A stretch of 64,000 nucleotides of DNA from Holdemania massiliensis (GTDB lineage: Bacteria; Bacillota_I; Bacilli_A; Erysipelotrichales; Erysipelotrichaceae). Where the stretch lies: the NCBI RefSeq assembly GCF_022440805.1, contig NZ_JAKNTK010000001.1, positions 2,976,001 to 3,040,000 of the forward strand, read 5' to 3'. The position numbers and the translations under genes are program-made. How positions within the stretch are numbered: position 1 is the stretch's first letter; the number at the start of each line of letters is the position of its first letter. Under the pieces are notes generated by a model. It saw nothing but the letters and a program-made list of their open reading frames with translations. It made no database searches and was not told where the DNA came from. Of this stretch, positions 1-9,001 are shown piece by piece.

Positions 1-1264
1 CCGAAGCGCTCAGCATTTCATCGGCATAGTGATCCAGATCTACTCCGGCAATTTCCGCCAGACCGTAAGCGATATCCTTATCCAGCTGCGTTGTCGTTGC
101 GGATTTGAAATGCAATGTATCGGAAATAATCGCACTCATCATAATTCCAGCCATCTGAGCGGACGGCGTAATCCCATTTTCCTTATACAGCTGCGCGATA
201 ATCGTACAGGTACAGCCGCAGCGCTGATTGCGGTAAAAGATTGGATACGAGGTTTCAATGTTGCCGATGTGATGGTGATCAATAATTTCTTCAATCTCGG
301 CATCTTCAATGTTGTTGATTGCCTGATTCTTTGCGGAATGATCGACGAGAATAAACTTCTTGCGCCGATAATTCAGCAGATGATAGCGGGACACGGCGCC
401 GACTGCTTTGCCTTCGATATCCAATACCGGATAGCTGCGGTAACGGGTATTCGCCATCTTCTTGGCGACATCATCCACATATTCATCATCCTGGAAGGTA
501 ATCGGATTGCGGCTCATCAGACTTTCCACCGGGAATGCCTCGTTGATGACCTTGGCCACCTTCATCGTATCCCATGGTGTACGGATGACAGCACAGTCCT
601 GTTTGCGCGCCAGCTCCAGATTGTCCGGGCTGATCTGTTCGTTGCATGTAATAATCATGCAGCGGGTTCCCATTTCCAGCAGCTGCCGCTGTTTGCGATT
701 GCCGTCTGAAAGGATCGTGATGGAATGCTTGAAGTTCTCTTCAAATTTTGTGCCGTCATTGAGCGTCACAATGAAAACTTTGCCGTTGGTCTTGAAGTTT
801 TTAGGTTCGTAATCAATTTCACCGTTGATCGTTTTAGCCAGCGCTGATAACGATGCGGTTTTCATCAGTTTCTGCATCAGTTCATCGCTCATCATCCGCG
901 GGGAAGCCAGATTGGAAGTGGAAACGATCCCGGTCAGTTTCTGCTGCTCATCCAGGACGAACAGTGACTTGTTGCGGGCCTTGAACAAGACGTCCCAGGC
1001 TTCCTTCAGCGAGGTTTTCGTTGAGATCAGCGTGGGTTCATCAATGTCAATGTCCCGCAGCTGAGAACGCGCGTCTTTCAACAACAACGGATTCTCCAGA
1101 CCGAAACGTTTTAAAACATACTTGGTTTCTTCGTTGAGGGGGCCTAAGCGGCACGGAATCGCATGGACGCCCAGCCGCTGCTTAAGTTCAGCATAGGCCA
1201 AGGCAGAACAAATGGAATCGGTGTCCGGATTCTTATGACCGACGATATAAACATATTGCTGCAT
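1..1264 (-). CDS. ppaC: Manganese-dependent (family II) inorganic pyrophosphatase with CBS-DRTGG-CBS insert, 3' end outside window
   Basis: Hydrolyses cytosolic pyrophosphate to phosphate. Translating the minus strand from the ATG at 1264 gives an open frame to the window edge (421 codons seen; CBS-containing members are usually about 545). The N-terminus carries GHKNPDTDS with the metal ligands His10, Asp14 and Asp16, and the DHH signature (DHHH) lies near residues 329-332, so this is the DHH superfamily. Between them, residues about 60-300 hold a CBS domain, a DRTGG-like part and a second CBS domain, which in this family bind adenine nucleotides and regulate activity. Start choice: GGGTGA lies 6 bases before the ATG. 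Transcription runs leftwards out of the window. The plus-strand frames opposite it are shadows. Confidence 0.93.
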   Translation of the reverse strand, partial: MQQYVYIVGHKNPDTDSICSALAYAELKQRLGVHAIPCRLGPLNEETKYVLKRFGLENPLLLKDARSQLRDIDIDEPTLISTKTSLKEAWDVLFKARNKSLFVLDEQQKLTGIVSTSNLASPRMMSDELMQKLMKTASLSALAKTINGEIDYEPKNFKTNGKVFIVTLNDGTKFEENFKHSITILSDGNRKQRQLLEMGTRCMIITCNEQISPDNLELARKQDCAVIRTPWDTMKVAKVINEAFPVESLMSRNPITFQDDEYVDDVAKKMANTRYRSYPVLDIEGKAVGAVSRYHLLNYRRKKFILVDHSAKNQAINNIEDAEIEEIIDHHHIGNIETSYPIFYRNQRCGCTCTIIAQLYKENGITPSAQMAGIMMSAIISDTLHFKSATTTQLDKDIAYGLAEIAGVDLDHYADEMLSAS

Positions 1265-1471
1265 AAATTCACCCTATCATATTTTCTGCGCCGTTATCCA
1301 GAACGGCGGTCTTTCTTACAGCGTTATTATAGCATAAAGCCGTCCCTCGCCAACGGTCAATGCTCAATTTTTTACGATGAAAGCGCATTTTTTTGACTGT
1401 GACAGTTGACGAAAAAGCACGGAAAACCTAGAATGAATGTTAAATCAAAACAGAGTTGGAGGATTTTTCAA

Positions 1472-2188
1472 GTGAGAAGCGAAAACAGATTAGGATGGAA
1501 ACAGGGGGCCCAGGATGGACTGCCGATTGCATTCGGATACTTATCCGTATCGTTTACCTTCGGCATGGCTGCCGCGGCGGCCGGCTTGTCGGTCAGCGAA
1601 GCCGTGATGATTTCAGCGACAAATCTGACTTCTGCCGGCCAGTTTGCGGGCTTAACCTTGATTCAGGCTCAGGCTTCCTTCATGGAAATGGCGCTGACGA
1701 CGCTGGTCATTAATTTACGGTATGCCTTAATGTCGCTGTCGCTGGCACAAAAACTCGATCCTGCCTTATCGCGATGGCAGAAGGCGATCCTGGCCTTTGG
1801 CAACACCGATGAAATTTTCGCCGTGGCCGTCAGTCATCCCGTTGTCTATTTCCGGTATATGCTGGGGTTGATTTTGACGCCAATGGCAGGCTGGGTCGGG
1901 GGTACTTTCCTGGGCTGCGCTTTTAGTGCGTTGCTTCCAACGGCAATCCGCTCCGCGTTTGCGGTTGCGATCTACGGAATGTTCATCGCGATTATCGCTC
2001 CGGTCGCCCGGCAGCTGAAATCGGTAGCCATCGTTATTGGCATCGCTGTCATCCTGAGCGTAACCCTGCGGATCTGTCCGTGGTTCAGCTGGATTTCTGA
2101 GGGCTTTTCAATCATTCTCTGCACGATCATCGCAGCCGCGTTAGGAGCATGGCTGTTTCCAGTTCAGGAGGGGCATAGCCATGATTAA
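1472..2188 (+). CDS. azlC: AzlC family branched-chain amino acid exporter, large subunit
   Basis: Large membrane subunit of the AzlCD two-component exporter for branched-chain amino acids or analogues. The frame is hydrophobic throughout, with the family signature region (DGLPIAFGYLSVSFTFGMAA) at the N-terminus and several predicted membrane helices. The open frame reaches further upstream (to 1406), but GGAGG at 1458-1462 sits 9 bases before the GTG at 1472, so I take that start (238 residues, close to the family's usual 230-240). The 3' end overlaps azlD by 8 bases, the usual coupled arrangement. Substrate specificity cannot be read from sequence. Confidence 0.9.
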   Translation: MRSENRLGWKQGAQDGLPIAFGYLSVSFTFGMAAAAAGLSVSEAVMISATNLTSAGQFAGLTLIQAQASFMEMALTTLVINLRYALMSLSLAQKLDPALSRWQKAILAFGNTDEIFAVAVSHPVVYFRYMLGLILTPMAGWVGGTFLGCAFSALLPTAIRSAFAVAIYGMFIAIIAPVARQLKSVAIVIGIAVILSVTLRICPWFSWISEGFSIILCTIIAAALGAWLFPVQEGHSHD

Positions 2189-2492
2189 CAAAACGGTATT
2201 TCTTTATACGTTGGTGATGGCCGGTGTGACCTATCTTCTGCGGGCGGCACCCATCCTTATTTTTCAAAAAAAGATTGAAAATACCTTCATTCAAAGCTTC
2301 CTGTTTTATGTTCCCTATGCGGTACTGGCGGCAATGACTTTCCCAGCGATTTTAATGAGTACACGCAGCGGGCTGAGTGCGGCGGCGGGTCTGTTGATCG
2401 CTCTGATCTTAGGCTGGCGTGGCAAAGGTCTGTTAACAGTGGCGCTGGCGGCCTGTGCAGCGGTGTATCTTGTTGAACTGATTATCTTATAA
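2181..2492 (+). CDS. azlD: AzlD family branched-chain amino acid exporter, small subunit
   Basis: Small partner of AzlC; 103 residues with about four hydrophobic segments and the family-typical TYLLRAAPIL near the N-terminus. AGGAGGGG lies just upstream of the ATG, inside the 3' end of azlC, and the 8-base overlap implies translational coupling. In characterised bacteria the AzlCD pair forms one exporter. Confidence 0.88.
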   Translation: MINKTVFLYTLVMAGVTYLLRAAPILIFQKKIENTFIQSFLFYVPYAVLAAMTFPAILMSTRSGLSAAAGLLIALILGWRGKGLLTVALAACAAVYLVELIIL

Positions 2493-2528
2493 AAATAAAA
2501 GTAATCTATTGTTAAAGAAGGTGATAGG

Positions 2529-3152
2529 ATGCTCATGCTCTGTTCTAACGGTCTAACCTGCAAAGCACTCCGTGATCAGGTGCTTCAGGAAACCCATAAG
2601 CTGCACAAAGAAAAACCGCGGGCGGCCTTGATCGTTACTTCTGATCCAATTTATAAAGAAAAAAACTATCATGTTGCGCGCTGCCTTCAGGAATTGGAAA
2701 GTCTGGGTTTCAGCGTGGATCTGTTTGATTTTGATTATCAGCGTGCTGAGATACTTCTGGCTTATGATTGTGCCGAACTGATCGGTGGTAATCCTTATAC
2801 TTTGCTTCAATCTCTGCGCAAAAGTCAGGCTCAGCCTATACTTAAAGAATTAGCGAAGCAGCATATTTTGATCGGCTGGAGTGCAGGAGCACTGGTTTTA
2901 GGACCAACGATCGATCTGATTGAACAGTATTTTCCTGAGATGAACACGCTGAATCTTACGGATTTGACAGGAATGAATTTGACAAACAGACAGATATTAC
3001 CTCATTATCATCAATTTTTAAACCGTGATCCACAATATGAAATACTTTGTCAAGCCTACGAGCAGGATCATCACTGTGAAATTATCCGGCTTAGTGACGG
3101 TGAAGGGATCATTATCGATTCAGAAAATGACTCTTTCATACGGATTCAATGA
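2529..3152 (+). CDS. Peptidase S51 family protein (dipeptidase E-like)
   Basis: Cytosolic serine peptidase of the S51 family (PepE/cyanophycinase fold). Evidence is the nucleophile elbow GWSAGAL at about residues 117-123, an upstream IGGNP loop typical of this family, and a length of 207 residues, close to PepE (about 230). Characterised PepE removes N-terminal Asp from dipeptides; whether this protein keeps that specificity is unknown. The start has AAGGTGAT upstream. It lies 36 bases behind azlD on the same strand and may be co-transcribed, perhaps linking peptide-derived amino acids to export (inference). Confidence 0.83.
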   Translation: MLMLCSNGLTCKALRDQVLQETHKLHKEKPRAALIVTSDPIYKEKNYHVARCLQELESLGFSVDLFDFDYQRAEILLAYDCAELIGGNPYTLLQSLRKSQAQPILKELAKQHILIGWSAGALVLGPTIDLIEQYFPEMNTLNLTDLTGMNLTNRQILPHYHQFLNRDPQYEILCQAYEQDHHCEIIRLSDGEGIIIDSENDSFIRIQ

Positions 3153-3218
3153 CTTTTATGGAATTTAGAATTTTCATTATTCTGACAATAATACTTCTTT
3201 CATTTTCAATATAAAAAG

Positions 3219-3260
3219 AAAACCACGACGCGATCTGGTATGATCAAAACGTGGTTTTTG
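3219..3260. terminator. Bidirectional intrinsic terminator
   Basis: Perfect 9-bp stem AAAACCACG (3219-3227) with CGTGGTTTT (3250-3258), flanked by A-runs on the left and T-runs on the right. It can end transcription of the S51 peptidase on the plus strand and the catalase gene on the minus strand. Confidence 0.85.
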
Positions 3261-3322
3261 CTTTATGGGAGAAAAGCCTGGGATTTGGCCTTATCGAATA
3301 CAGCCGTGGATTTCAGTGGACT

Positions 3323-3985
3323 TTATTCCTTGAACTCCGGCGGATTTTTGCGGGCTGGATCGAAGTGCTGACCATCTCCGGACAGATCAAAATAAATTCG
3401 GGAATCGGACGTGACGCCCCAGTCCTTTTGCGAACCACTGTCCACAATCCGATTAAAGGCCTGGCGGAACATCGTGTTGTGCGCTTCCTCGCGGTTCAGC
3501 AGAAAGTCGATGACTTCGCGGACACCTTCATCCTCAATCTGACGGTACAGATACTGATACACAACTTTTGCCCGCTGCTCGGCCGCAATATCGGAAAGCA
3601 GATCGGCAGCCAGATCACCGGTTTCATTGACATACGCCGCTGTCCACAAATAGCCTGAAGCATTCGCCAGCAGCGGTGTTAAACCCGTCAGCACATGCGC
3701 TTCCATGCCTCCGACAGTAGCATCCTTAGCGTTGAGCTGATCACCGTTAAGCTGATTGATCATCTCGGCGACGATTTCCATGTGACATAATTCTTCGGCC
3801 GCAATATCAAGAAATAAATCTTTGATTTCCTTATCCTGAATCCGCAGGCTCTGAGCAAAATACTGCATGGCCGCTTTCATTTCTCCCTGCGGACCGCCTA
3901 ACTGCTCCTGCAGCAGCGCGGCATAGGTTGGGTTGGGTTTCTTCACTTTAACCGGATGCAGCAGCTTTTTCTGATGTTTAAACAT
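3323..3985 (-). CDS. Manganese catalase family protein (CotJC-like)
   Basis: Di-manganese catalase of the ferritin-like superfamily, which disproportionates hydrogen peroxide. The helix with AAEELCHMEIVAEM (residues about 65-80) carries the Glu/His metal ligands, and a second ligand helix is IAAEQRAKVVYQYL, continuing to NREEAHNTMF. The length of 220 residues matches the short (CotJC/YjqC-type) members. I start at the ATG at 3985 because GGAGGA stands 6 bases upstream, not at the longer open frame. In an anaerobe this is plausibly an oxygen-stress defence gene. Single gene; it faces the S51 peptidase across the terminator at 3219. Confidence 0.88.
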   Translation of the reverse strand: MFKHQKKLLHPVKVKKPNPTYAALLQEQLGGPQGEMKAAMQYFAQSLRIQDKEIKDLFLDIAAEELCHMEIVAEMINQLNGDQLNAKDATVGGMEAHVLTGLTPLLANASGYLWTAAYVNETGDLAADLLSDIAAEQRAKVVYQYLYRQIEDEGVREVIDFLLNREEAHNTMFRQAFNRIVDSGSQKDWGVTSDSRIYFDLSGDGQHFDPARKNPPEFKE

Positions 3986-4069
3986 GATGTTTCCTCCTTC
4001 GTTATTTTTGAACTTTGTTCGTTTGGTATTAGGATGAACCGAATTGATAAAAATCAAACGTGAAAAATC

Positions 4070-4112
4070 AAAAATAAGAAAAACCGCGGATCAGGAACAA
4101 CATCTGCCGCGG
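4070..4112 (-). terminator. Intrinsic terminator after the nitroreductase gene
   Basis: Minus-strand stem ACCGCGG ... CCGCGGT (plus-strand 4083-4112) followed on the minus strand by TTTTCTTATTTTT. It lies 35 bases past the nitroreductase stop. Confidence 0.8.
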
Positions 4113-4145
4113 TGCTCAGAAAAAAATAAACGATAAGAAAAACGC

Positions 4146-4652
4146 CTAAACCACAACCGTCATGGTTTCAGGATTGACCGGATGAGCGTCCGGCTGCTGC
4201 GCCGGGGTACCGACAACCAGCGATCCCACGCAGAAATAATTCTCCGGGACGCCTAAGGATCGGGATAGACCGGCAAATTGCGGATGGTTAAAAACATGCC
4301 GGCTGTAATCAATCCAACAGGATCCCAAGCCCAGCGCCTGGGCTGCCAGCATCATATTGCCCATCGCCAGCGCTGCGTCCGTGATCGGCGAATACGCCTT
4401 TTTATCGGCAAACACGACGATTAACAAGGGGGCATTATAATACGGATCTTCCTCTACATTCAGCAGCGAAGCCAGCTCTTCGATCATCTCCTTGCGCTGG
4501 ATTGCGACAAAATACCAGGGCTGCTGATTCATCGCACTCGGCGCTGCCTGCCCTGCTTTCATCAAAATATCCAGCTGTTCGCGGCTAACCGGCTGTTCCG
4601 TATAGCTGCGAATGCTGCGGCGGTTAAAAATGGCGTCTAAAACTTCACTCAT
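4146..4652 (-). CDS. Nitroreductase family FMN-dependent oxidoreductase
   Basis: Small flavoprotein of the NfsB/FRase superfamily that reduces nitro or quinone compounds with NAD(P)H. The N-terminal RRSIRSY motif (FMN phosphate contact), the APSAMNQQPW segment and the GLGSCWI segment are all family hallmarks. It is 168 residues, at the short end for this family. AAAGGAG lies before the ATG. It has no close partner; the methionine aminopeptidase gene lies 112 bases upstream on the same strand. The physiological substrate is unknown. Confidence 0.88.
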   Translation of the reverse strand: MSEVLDAIFNRRSIRSYTEQPVSREQLDILMKAGQAAPSAMNQQPWYFVAIQRKEMIEELASLLNVEEDPYYNAPLLIVVFADKKAYSPITDAALAMGNMMLAAQALGLGSCWIDYSRHVFNHPQFAGLSRSLGVPENYFCVGSLVVGTPAQQPDAHPVNPETMTVVV

Positions 4653-4763
4653 CCTTGGATCTCCTTTCGGCTTTTATCTGATTTCTGCTGATTCTGCCCA
4701 CGCTTTCTACTTGGGACTGAAACAAAAATCATTAAAACAGAATTCACAGAAGCCGCCGTCACT

Positions 4764-5642
4764 CTAATAAGTCAGAATCTGCGGGCCATCCTCCGTGATC
4801 AAAATCGTATGTTCCCATTGTGCAGACGGTTTGCCATCCTGGGTGTAGATCGTCCAGCCATTGTAGCGATCCATCTCGACGCGGGCGCTGCCCATGTTGA
4901 TCATCGGCTCAACCGTCATGACCATCCCCGGCACCAGCAGCATCCCAGTATTTTTCTTGCCGACATGGGAAACAAACGGATCGTCATGGAATTTCAAACC
5001 GACGCCATGACCGCCCAATTCGCGGACAACCGAGTAGCCGCAGTTCTCTGCATAACTTTGGACGGCCGCCCCGATATCACCGACAAAATGCCAGGCCTGT
5101 GCAGCGGCAATACCGCGGTTCAGGCATTCCTTCGTTTCTTCAACCAGACGACGATTTTCATCGCTGACCTCACCGATCATAAACATCCGCGAAGCATCGG
5201 AATAAAATCCATTGTAAATCGTCGATACATCCACGTTGACGATATCGCCGGCTTTCAACTTGCGGCGATGACTCGGAATCCCATGGCAGACCTCATTGTT
5301 GACGGAGGTGCAGACACTTTTTGGGTATCCCTCATAATTCAGCGGGGCGCAGATCGCTCCTCGTGTGGTGGTCGTGTCATAGACAATTTTATCAATTTCC
5401 TCAGTGCTCATGCCCTCACAGATCGCGGCGGCCACCGCATCCAGCACCGCCGTGTTAATATCAGCACTGGCTTGTATGCCGGCAATCTCCGCCGGAGTTC
5501 GGATCAGGCTGTGAGAGGGGACGATGTGACCGCGCTTTTTATAATACGCAATTTTCTGATCCAGCGGCTGGTGGCACTCACTGTATAGATGACCGCTGCC
5601 GCACCAGCATGGATCTTGGGGTTTAAGATGAATTCGTTTCAT
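4764..5642 (-). CDS. map: Type I methionine aminopeptidase with N-terminal SEC-C zinc motif
   Basis: Removes the initiator methionine from nascent proteins. Residues about 1-45 form a SEC-C type zinc motif (CWCGSG ... YSECH), and residues 45-292 are the pita-bread M24 catalytic domain. Metal ligands are visible in NVDVSTIYNGFYSDAS (both Asp), GGHGVG (His), VEPMI (Glu) and QWEHT (Glu). The N-terminal zinc motif likely contacts the ribosome or its partners, as in other MAPs with N-terminal zinc extensions (inference). It is 14 bases downstream of the HD-domain gene and probably in the same transcript as the M18 aminopeptidase. Confidence 0.94.
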   Translation of the reverse strand: MKRIHLKPQDPCWCGSGHLYSECHQPLDQKIAYYKKRGHIVPSHSLIRTPAEIAGIQASADINTAVLDAVAAAICEGMSTEEIDKIVYDTTTTRGAICAPLNYEGYPKSVCTSVNNEVCHGIPSHRRKLKAGDIVNVDVSTIYNGFYSDASRMFMIGEVSDENRRLVEETKECLNRGIAAAQAWHFVGDIGAAVQSYAENCGYSVVRELGGHGVGLKFHDDPFVSHVGKKNTGMLLVPGMVMTVEPMINMGSARVEMDRYNGWTIYTQDGKPSAQWEHTILITEDGPQILTY

Positions 5643-5656
5643 ACTTCGCCTACTTT

Positions 5657-6316
5657 CTATAAAATGATCTGATCATTAATCACTAAGGAAAAAGTCAGAC
5701 CTAACTTTTCCGCCGCTTTGCGGCACAGCAGCATCCGCTGCATAAAGATTTCAAAATAATCCATCACGGCAGAAATCTGCGTGTCGATTTTCAAATCCAG
5801 CACAATCTTTTTGCGATCCGGCGTGATTTCTGTACGCGATTGATGCACGGCATAATTGACCCGGTCGTGAATATCAAAGGTGGCAAAATCACGGTTGCGC
5901 ACACGCGTGCGGCGGACATCCGTTTTGTCTGCCAGAATCAAGGCCGCAGCAATCGGATTAACGGGGTAGGCAGTGCTTTCATCATGATTGCCGATGGCGC
6001 TGATTATCGTTGAGATTTCCTCAGCTTCCGCTCCCAGCTTGTCAAGAATCCGAAAAGCCATAACCGCTCCGCTCTGCGCATGATCGACACGGTTAATCAC
6101 GTTGCCGATATCGTGCAGCCAACCGGCAATTTCCGCCAGTTCCGCCTCTCTTTGACTATATCCCAATGTCAAAAGGATTTCCCGCGCTTCTTTCGCGACC
6201 TTGCCGACATGCGCAAAACTGTGTTCGGTATAGCCCAGCGCTGCCAAAGCTTCATCCGCTTTCTGAATGTACGTTCTGACCTGGGGATTATTTCTGACCT
6301 CTTCAACGGTGATCAT
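5657..6316 (-). CDS. HD domain metal-dependent phosphohydrolase
   Basis: Cytosolic HD-superfamily protein of 219 residues. The motif pair is visible as HSFAHVGKV (first His), GWLHDIGNVI (HD) and a later AIGNHDES plus ILADKTDV (distal Asp). Such proteins hydrolyse nucleotides or cyclic nucleotides; the substrate here cannot be assigned. A GTG at 6319 precedes the ATG at 6316, but GGAGG with 6-base spacing favours the ATG. It sits between the M18 aminopeptidase (69 bases upstream) and methionine aminopeptidase (14 bases downstream). Confidence 0.85.
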   Translation of the reverse strand: MITVEEVRNNPQVRTYIQKADEALAALGYTEHSFAHVGKVAKEAREILLTLGYSQREAELAEIAGWLHDIGNVINRVDHAQSGAVMAFRILDKLGAEAEEISTIISAIGNHDESTAYPVNPIAAALILADKTDVRRTRVRNRDFATFDIHDRVNYAVHQSRTEITPDRKKIVLDLKIDTQISAVMDYFEIFMQRMLLCRKAAEKLGLTFSLVINDQIIL

Positions 6317-6385
6317 CACGTTCCTCCTTTTCCGTCCTTTGCAGGATTTCCTTCTCTGCCTTTACTATGGACCAATACCGGCATT

Positions 6386-7702
6386 CTAATCGGCCTGCTG
6401 GATCAACACGCCCTCCTGCGGCATGGATCTGTGGGTACTGTAAAACCGCTGGATCGCCAGGATCATGGCTTCGCTGTCCTCGACACCGGCAGTTTCATTG
6501 CAGGAATGCATCGCCAGCTGAGCTAATCCGATATCGACGGAAGCGATGCTGACCTGAGAAGTGCTGATGCTGCCCAGCGTACCGCCACCTTTTAAATCAG
6601 AACGATTGGTGAAATATTGCGTTTTCACTCCGACTTCAGCGCAAAGCTCCTTGAATAAAGCCGCACTGATCGCGTCCGAGGTATAACTCTGATTAGCATT
6701 GTATTTGATCACGATGCCCTGATTCAGATAAACACGATTGGTCGGATCGGATTTCTCTGGAACATTGGGATGCACGGCATGTGCATTATCCGCAGAAATC
6801 ATCAGCGACGAAGCCAGCGCCCGCTGCAGATCCTCCTCCGTCAAGGCCATCGCCTGCGTTATTCGGCGCAAGGTATCGATCAAAAAGGTCGAAGCGGCGC
6901 CCTGGCGTGTCCGGCTGCCGACTTCCTCATTGTCAAAGCAGCAGTAGACATTCAATGAACGGCGGCTGCGGCCCTGCAGAAAGCCCTGCAGCGTCGTATA
7001 CGCGCACTGCAGATCATCCAGGTGCGGACTGGAGATAAACTCCTTGTTCTTGCCCCAGACATAGCCTTTCTGCAAGCAGGTTAAGTACAGGTCAAAACTG
7101 AGTACTGCCTCCGGTGCGACCTTGAGCTCTTCCGCCAGCAGCGTCTTGATATCAAATGGCTCCTGGCCCAAGCCCAGTAATGGAAGCATATCTTTTTGAG
7201 CATTGTAGCTGGCGTTGGTATTGGCTTCACGGTTCATGTGAATCGCCAAAGAGGGAATCGTCAGCAGCGGACGGTCAATGTTCAAATACCGGCTGACAAT
7301 CTTCTCTCCATCCCGCACGATCACCCGTCCGGCTAAGGACAGCGGGCGATCCATCCAGGTGCTGCACAGCATTCCGCCATAACCTTCGGTGTTCAGTTTC
7401 AGATAACCATTTTCCTGAATCACGGCGTTGGGCTTAAGCTTGAAAGTCGGCGCATCACTGTGGGAAGCTGCGATATTGAAACTGAGATCTTCCGTTGTTT
7501 CCGGCATTTGCCAGGCCAGCAGACTGGAATGATTGCGGATCGTAAAATACCGTCCGCCGGGCGTCAGCGACCAGCGGGCACTCTCAATCTGTTCTTCATA
7601 TCCAGCTTGGATCAGCCGTTCACGCAGCTGATCAACGGCCTGAAAACAGGTGGGGCTGGCTGCGATAAAATCAAGCATGTCTTGAATTTGTGTGTTTGTC
7701 AT
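6386..7702 (-). CDS. apeB: M18 family aminopeptidase
   Basis: Zinc aminopeptidase that trims N-terminal residues from peptides in the cytosol. Family markers: SHSDAP (metal-binding His/Asp region), SSPHLDDLQC, CCFDNEEVGS (catalytic Glu pair), ISADNAHAVHPN, and a C-terminal MHSCNETAG. The length of 438 residues is normal for M18. GAGGTGA lies before the ATG. First gene of the probable minus-strand operon apeB-HD-map, which groups two N-terminal processing enzymes. Confidence 0.93.
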   Translation of the reverse strand: MTNTQIQDMLDFIAASPTCFQAVDQLRERLIQAGYEEQIESARWSLTPGGRYFTIRNHSSLLAWQMPETTEDLSFNIAASHSDAPTFKLKPNAVIQENGYLKLNTEGYGGMLCSTWMDRPLSLAGRVIVRDGEKIVSRYLNIDRPLLTIPSLAIHMNREANTNASYNAQKDMLPLLGLGQEPFDIKTLLAEELKVAPEAVLSFDLYLTCLQKGYVWGKNKEFISSPHLDDLQCAYTTLQGFLQGRSRRSLNVYCCFDNEEVGSRTRQGAASTFLIDTLRRITQAMALTEEDLQRALASSLMISADNAHAVHPNVPEKSDPTNRVYLNQGIVIKYNANQSYTSDAISAALFKELCAEVGVKTQYFTNRSDLKGGGTLGSISTSQVSIASVDIGLAQLAMHSCNETAGVEDSEAMILAIQRFYSTHRSMPQEGVLIQQAD

Positions 7703-7909
7703 TTCTTCACCTCATTAAAATTGATCCGGAAAATCCGGGGTTTTTAACCAACAAAACTTAGCCGCAGAAAACTGCGTCATCTCAATTATACTCATTTTCA
7801 TGCCAAGCGACACATAAAAACATGAATTCCCGGCAGATTTCCCTGTTAAAACAGCGCAAATCGGACAGAATGACTATCAGAATCATAAGTCATTGAAGGA
7901 GGAAACAAC

Positions 7910-9001
7910 ATGACCATCCAAACCACTCTGCCCCGGATCAATGAACTGGGGTACTATGAAATGCGGCTGGAAAGCATCGGCGGCCTGGGCGCAAATCTGT
8001 GCGGCAAACTGTTGGGCGAGCTGGGTGCTGTTCAGCTGGGCCTGAATGCGGCCAGTTTTTCCAGTTATGGCTCGGAAAAACGCGGCTCTCCAGTGAAAGC
8101 CTTTATTCGTTACAGTGCGCCGACGCAAGAAATCCGCATCAATTCCCCAGTCCGGCATCCCGACTGTCTGGCCTTATTTCATGAAGCCATGGCAGGAAAG
8201 CTGCCGGTTAACGCCGGGGTACAGCGGCATTGCCGGGTTGTCATCAATACGGCGTTGGACGGAGCCGCAATCCGGGATCGGATGCAGCTGGCAGCGCGTG
8301 ATATCTACTGTGTTGATGCCCTGACTCTGGCGCTGCAGTCGAAGTCACGTGTGAACATGGTCATGCTTGGGGCGATTGCCCGCGCCACTGGCTTTATACC
8401 GTTAGAGGCCGCAAAGCAGGCAGTGATCGCGACACTGGGCAGCAAAGCACCGGATCTGTTGGGCGCTAACTTAGAGGGTGTGCAGCGCGGCTATGATGAA
8501 GTTCAGCTCTATCATTTTGATGATGAGCGCTATCCGGAAATTCCATTTGACAGCGAAAGTGAAGGCTGGGGCTGGAAAACCGCTCCGATCGGCGGGGTTA
8601 ACCCGATCAGCGGCAGTTCTGTACGCAATGATCTTTCTGCCAGCCGCGAAGGTTATCTGCCGCTGTTTGAGCCGGAAAAGTGCATTCATTGCGGCCTGTG
8701 CGATTCCACCTGTCCGGATATGGTATTTCAATTCTTTCCTGGGGAACTGAAAGGCCGCAAAACGATGCTCAACCGCGGACTTGACTATCGTTTCTGCAAA
8801 GGCTGTCTGCGCTGCGTTGACATCTGCCCGACCCACGCCTTAACCCGCGGAGTTGAGAAAGAACATCCGCATCCAGACTATTTCACTCCGGTTCGCGATC
8901 TGTTGACACCCGATCTGCAGCAGACCCATGTCGGCGCCAACAGCTGGGTTACCAGTGAATCACCGAATGAAGAAATTTTGAAAAAGGGAGGAAAAGCGTG
9001 A
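7910..9001 (+). CDS. 2-oxoacid:ferredoxin oxidoreductase, fused gamma and delta (ferredoxin) subunits
   Basis: Residues about 15-200 match the gamma subunit (GIGGLGANLCGKLL-like start, YGSEKRGSPVKAF motif). Residues about 245-330 are a 2[4Fe-4S] ferredoxin delta domain with CIHCGLCDSTCP and CKGCLRCVDICP clusters. In most clostridial and archaeal enzymes these are separate polypeptides or parts of the single-chain PFOR; here gamma and delta share one chain of 363 residues. GAAGGAGG precedes the ATG. The stop codon overlaps the start of the alpha-beta gene (GTGATGA), so the two are translationally coupled. With that gene it oxidises a 2-oxoacid and reduces ferredoxin. Confidence 0.9.
   Translation: MTIQTTLPRINELGYYEMRLESIGGLGANLCGKLLGELGAVQLGLNAASFSSYGSEKRGSPVKAFIRYSAPTQEIRINSPVRHPDCLALFHEAMAGKLPVNAGVQRHCRVVINTALDGAAIRDRMQLAARDIYCVDALTLALQSKSRVNMVMLGAIARATGFIPLEAAKQAVIATLGSKAPDLLGANLEGVQRGYDEVQLYHFDDERYPEIPFDSESEGWGWKTAPIGGVNPISGSSVRNDLSASREGYLPLFEPEKCIHCGLCDSTCPDMVFQFFPGELKGRKTMLNRGLDYRFCKGCLRCVDICPTHALTRGVEKEHPHPDYFTPVRDLLTPDLQQTHVGANSWVTSESPNEEILKKGGKA

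Noticed and set aside
29..1064. Long plus-strand open frames opposite the pyrophosphatase gene
   Set aside because: They are shadows: the minus strand encodes a full family II pyrophosphatase with metal motifs, and the plus frames have no family features.
4809..5588. 259-codon plus-strand open frame opposite map
   Set aside because: Antisense to an unmistakable methionine aminopeptidase; no ribosome binding site.
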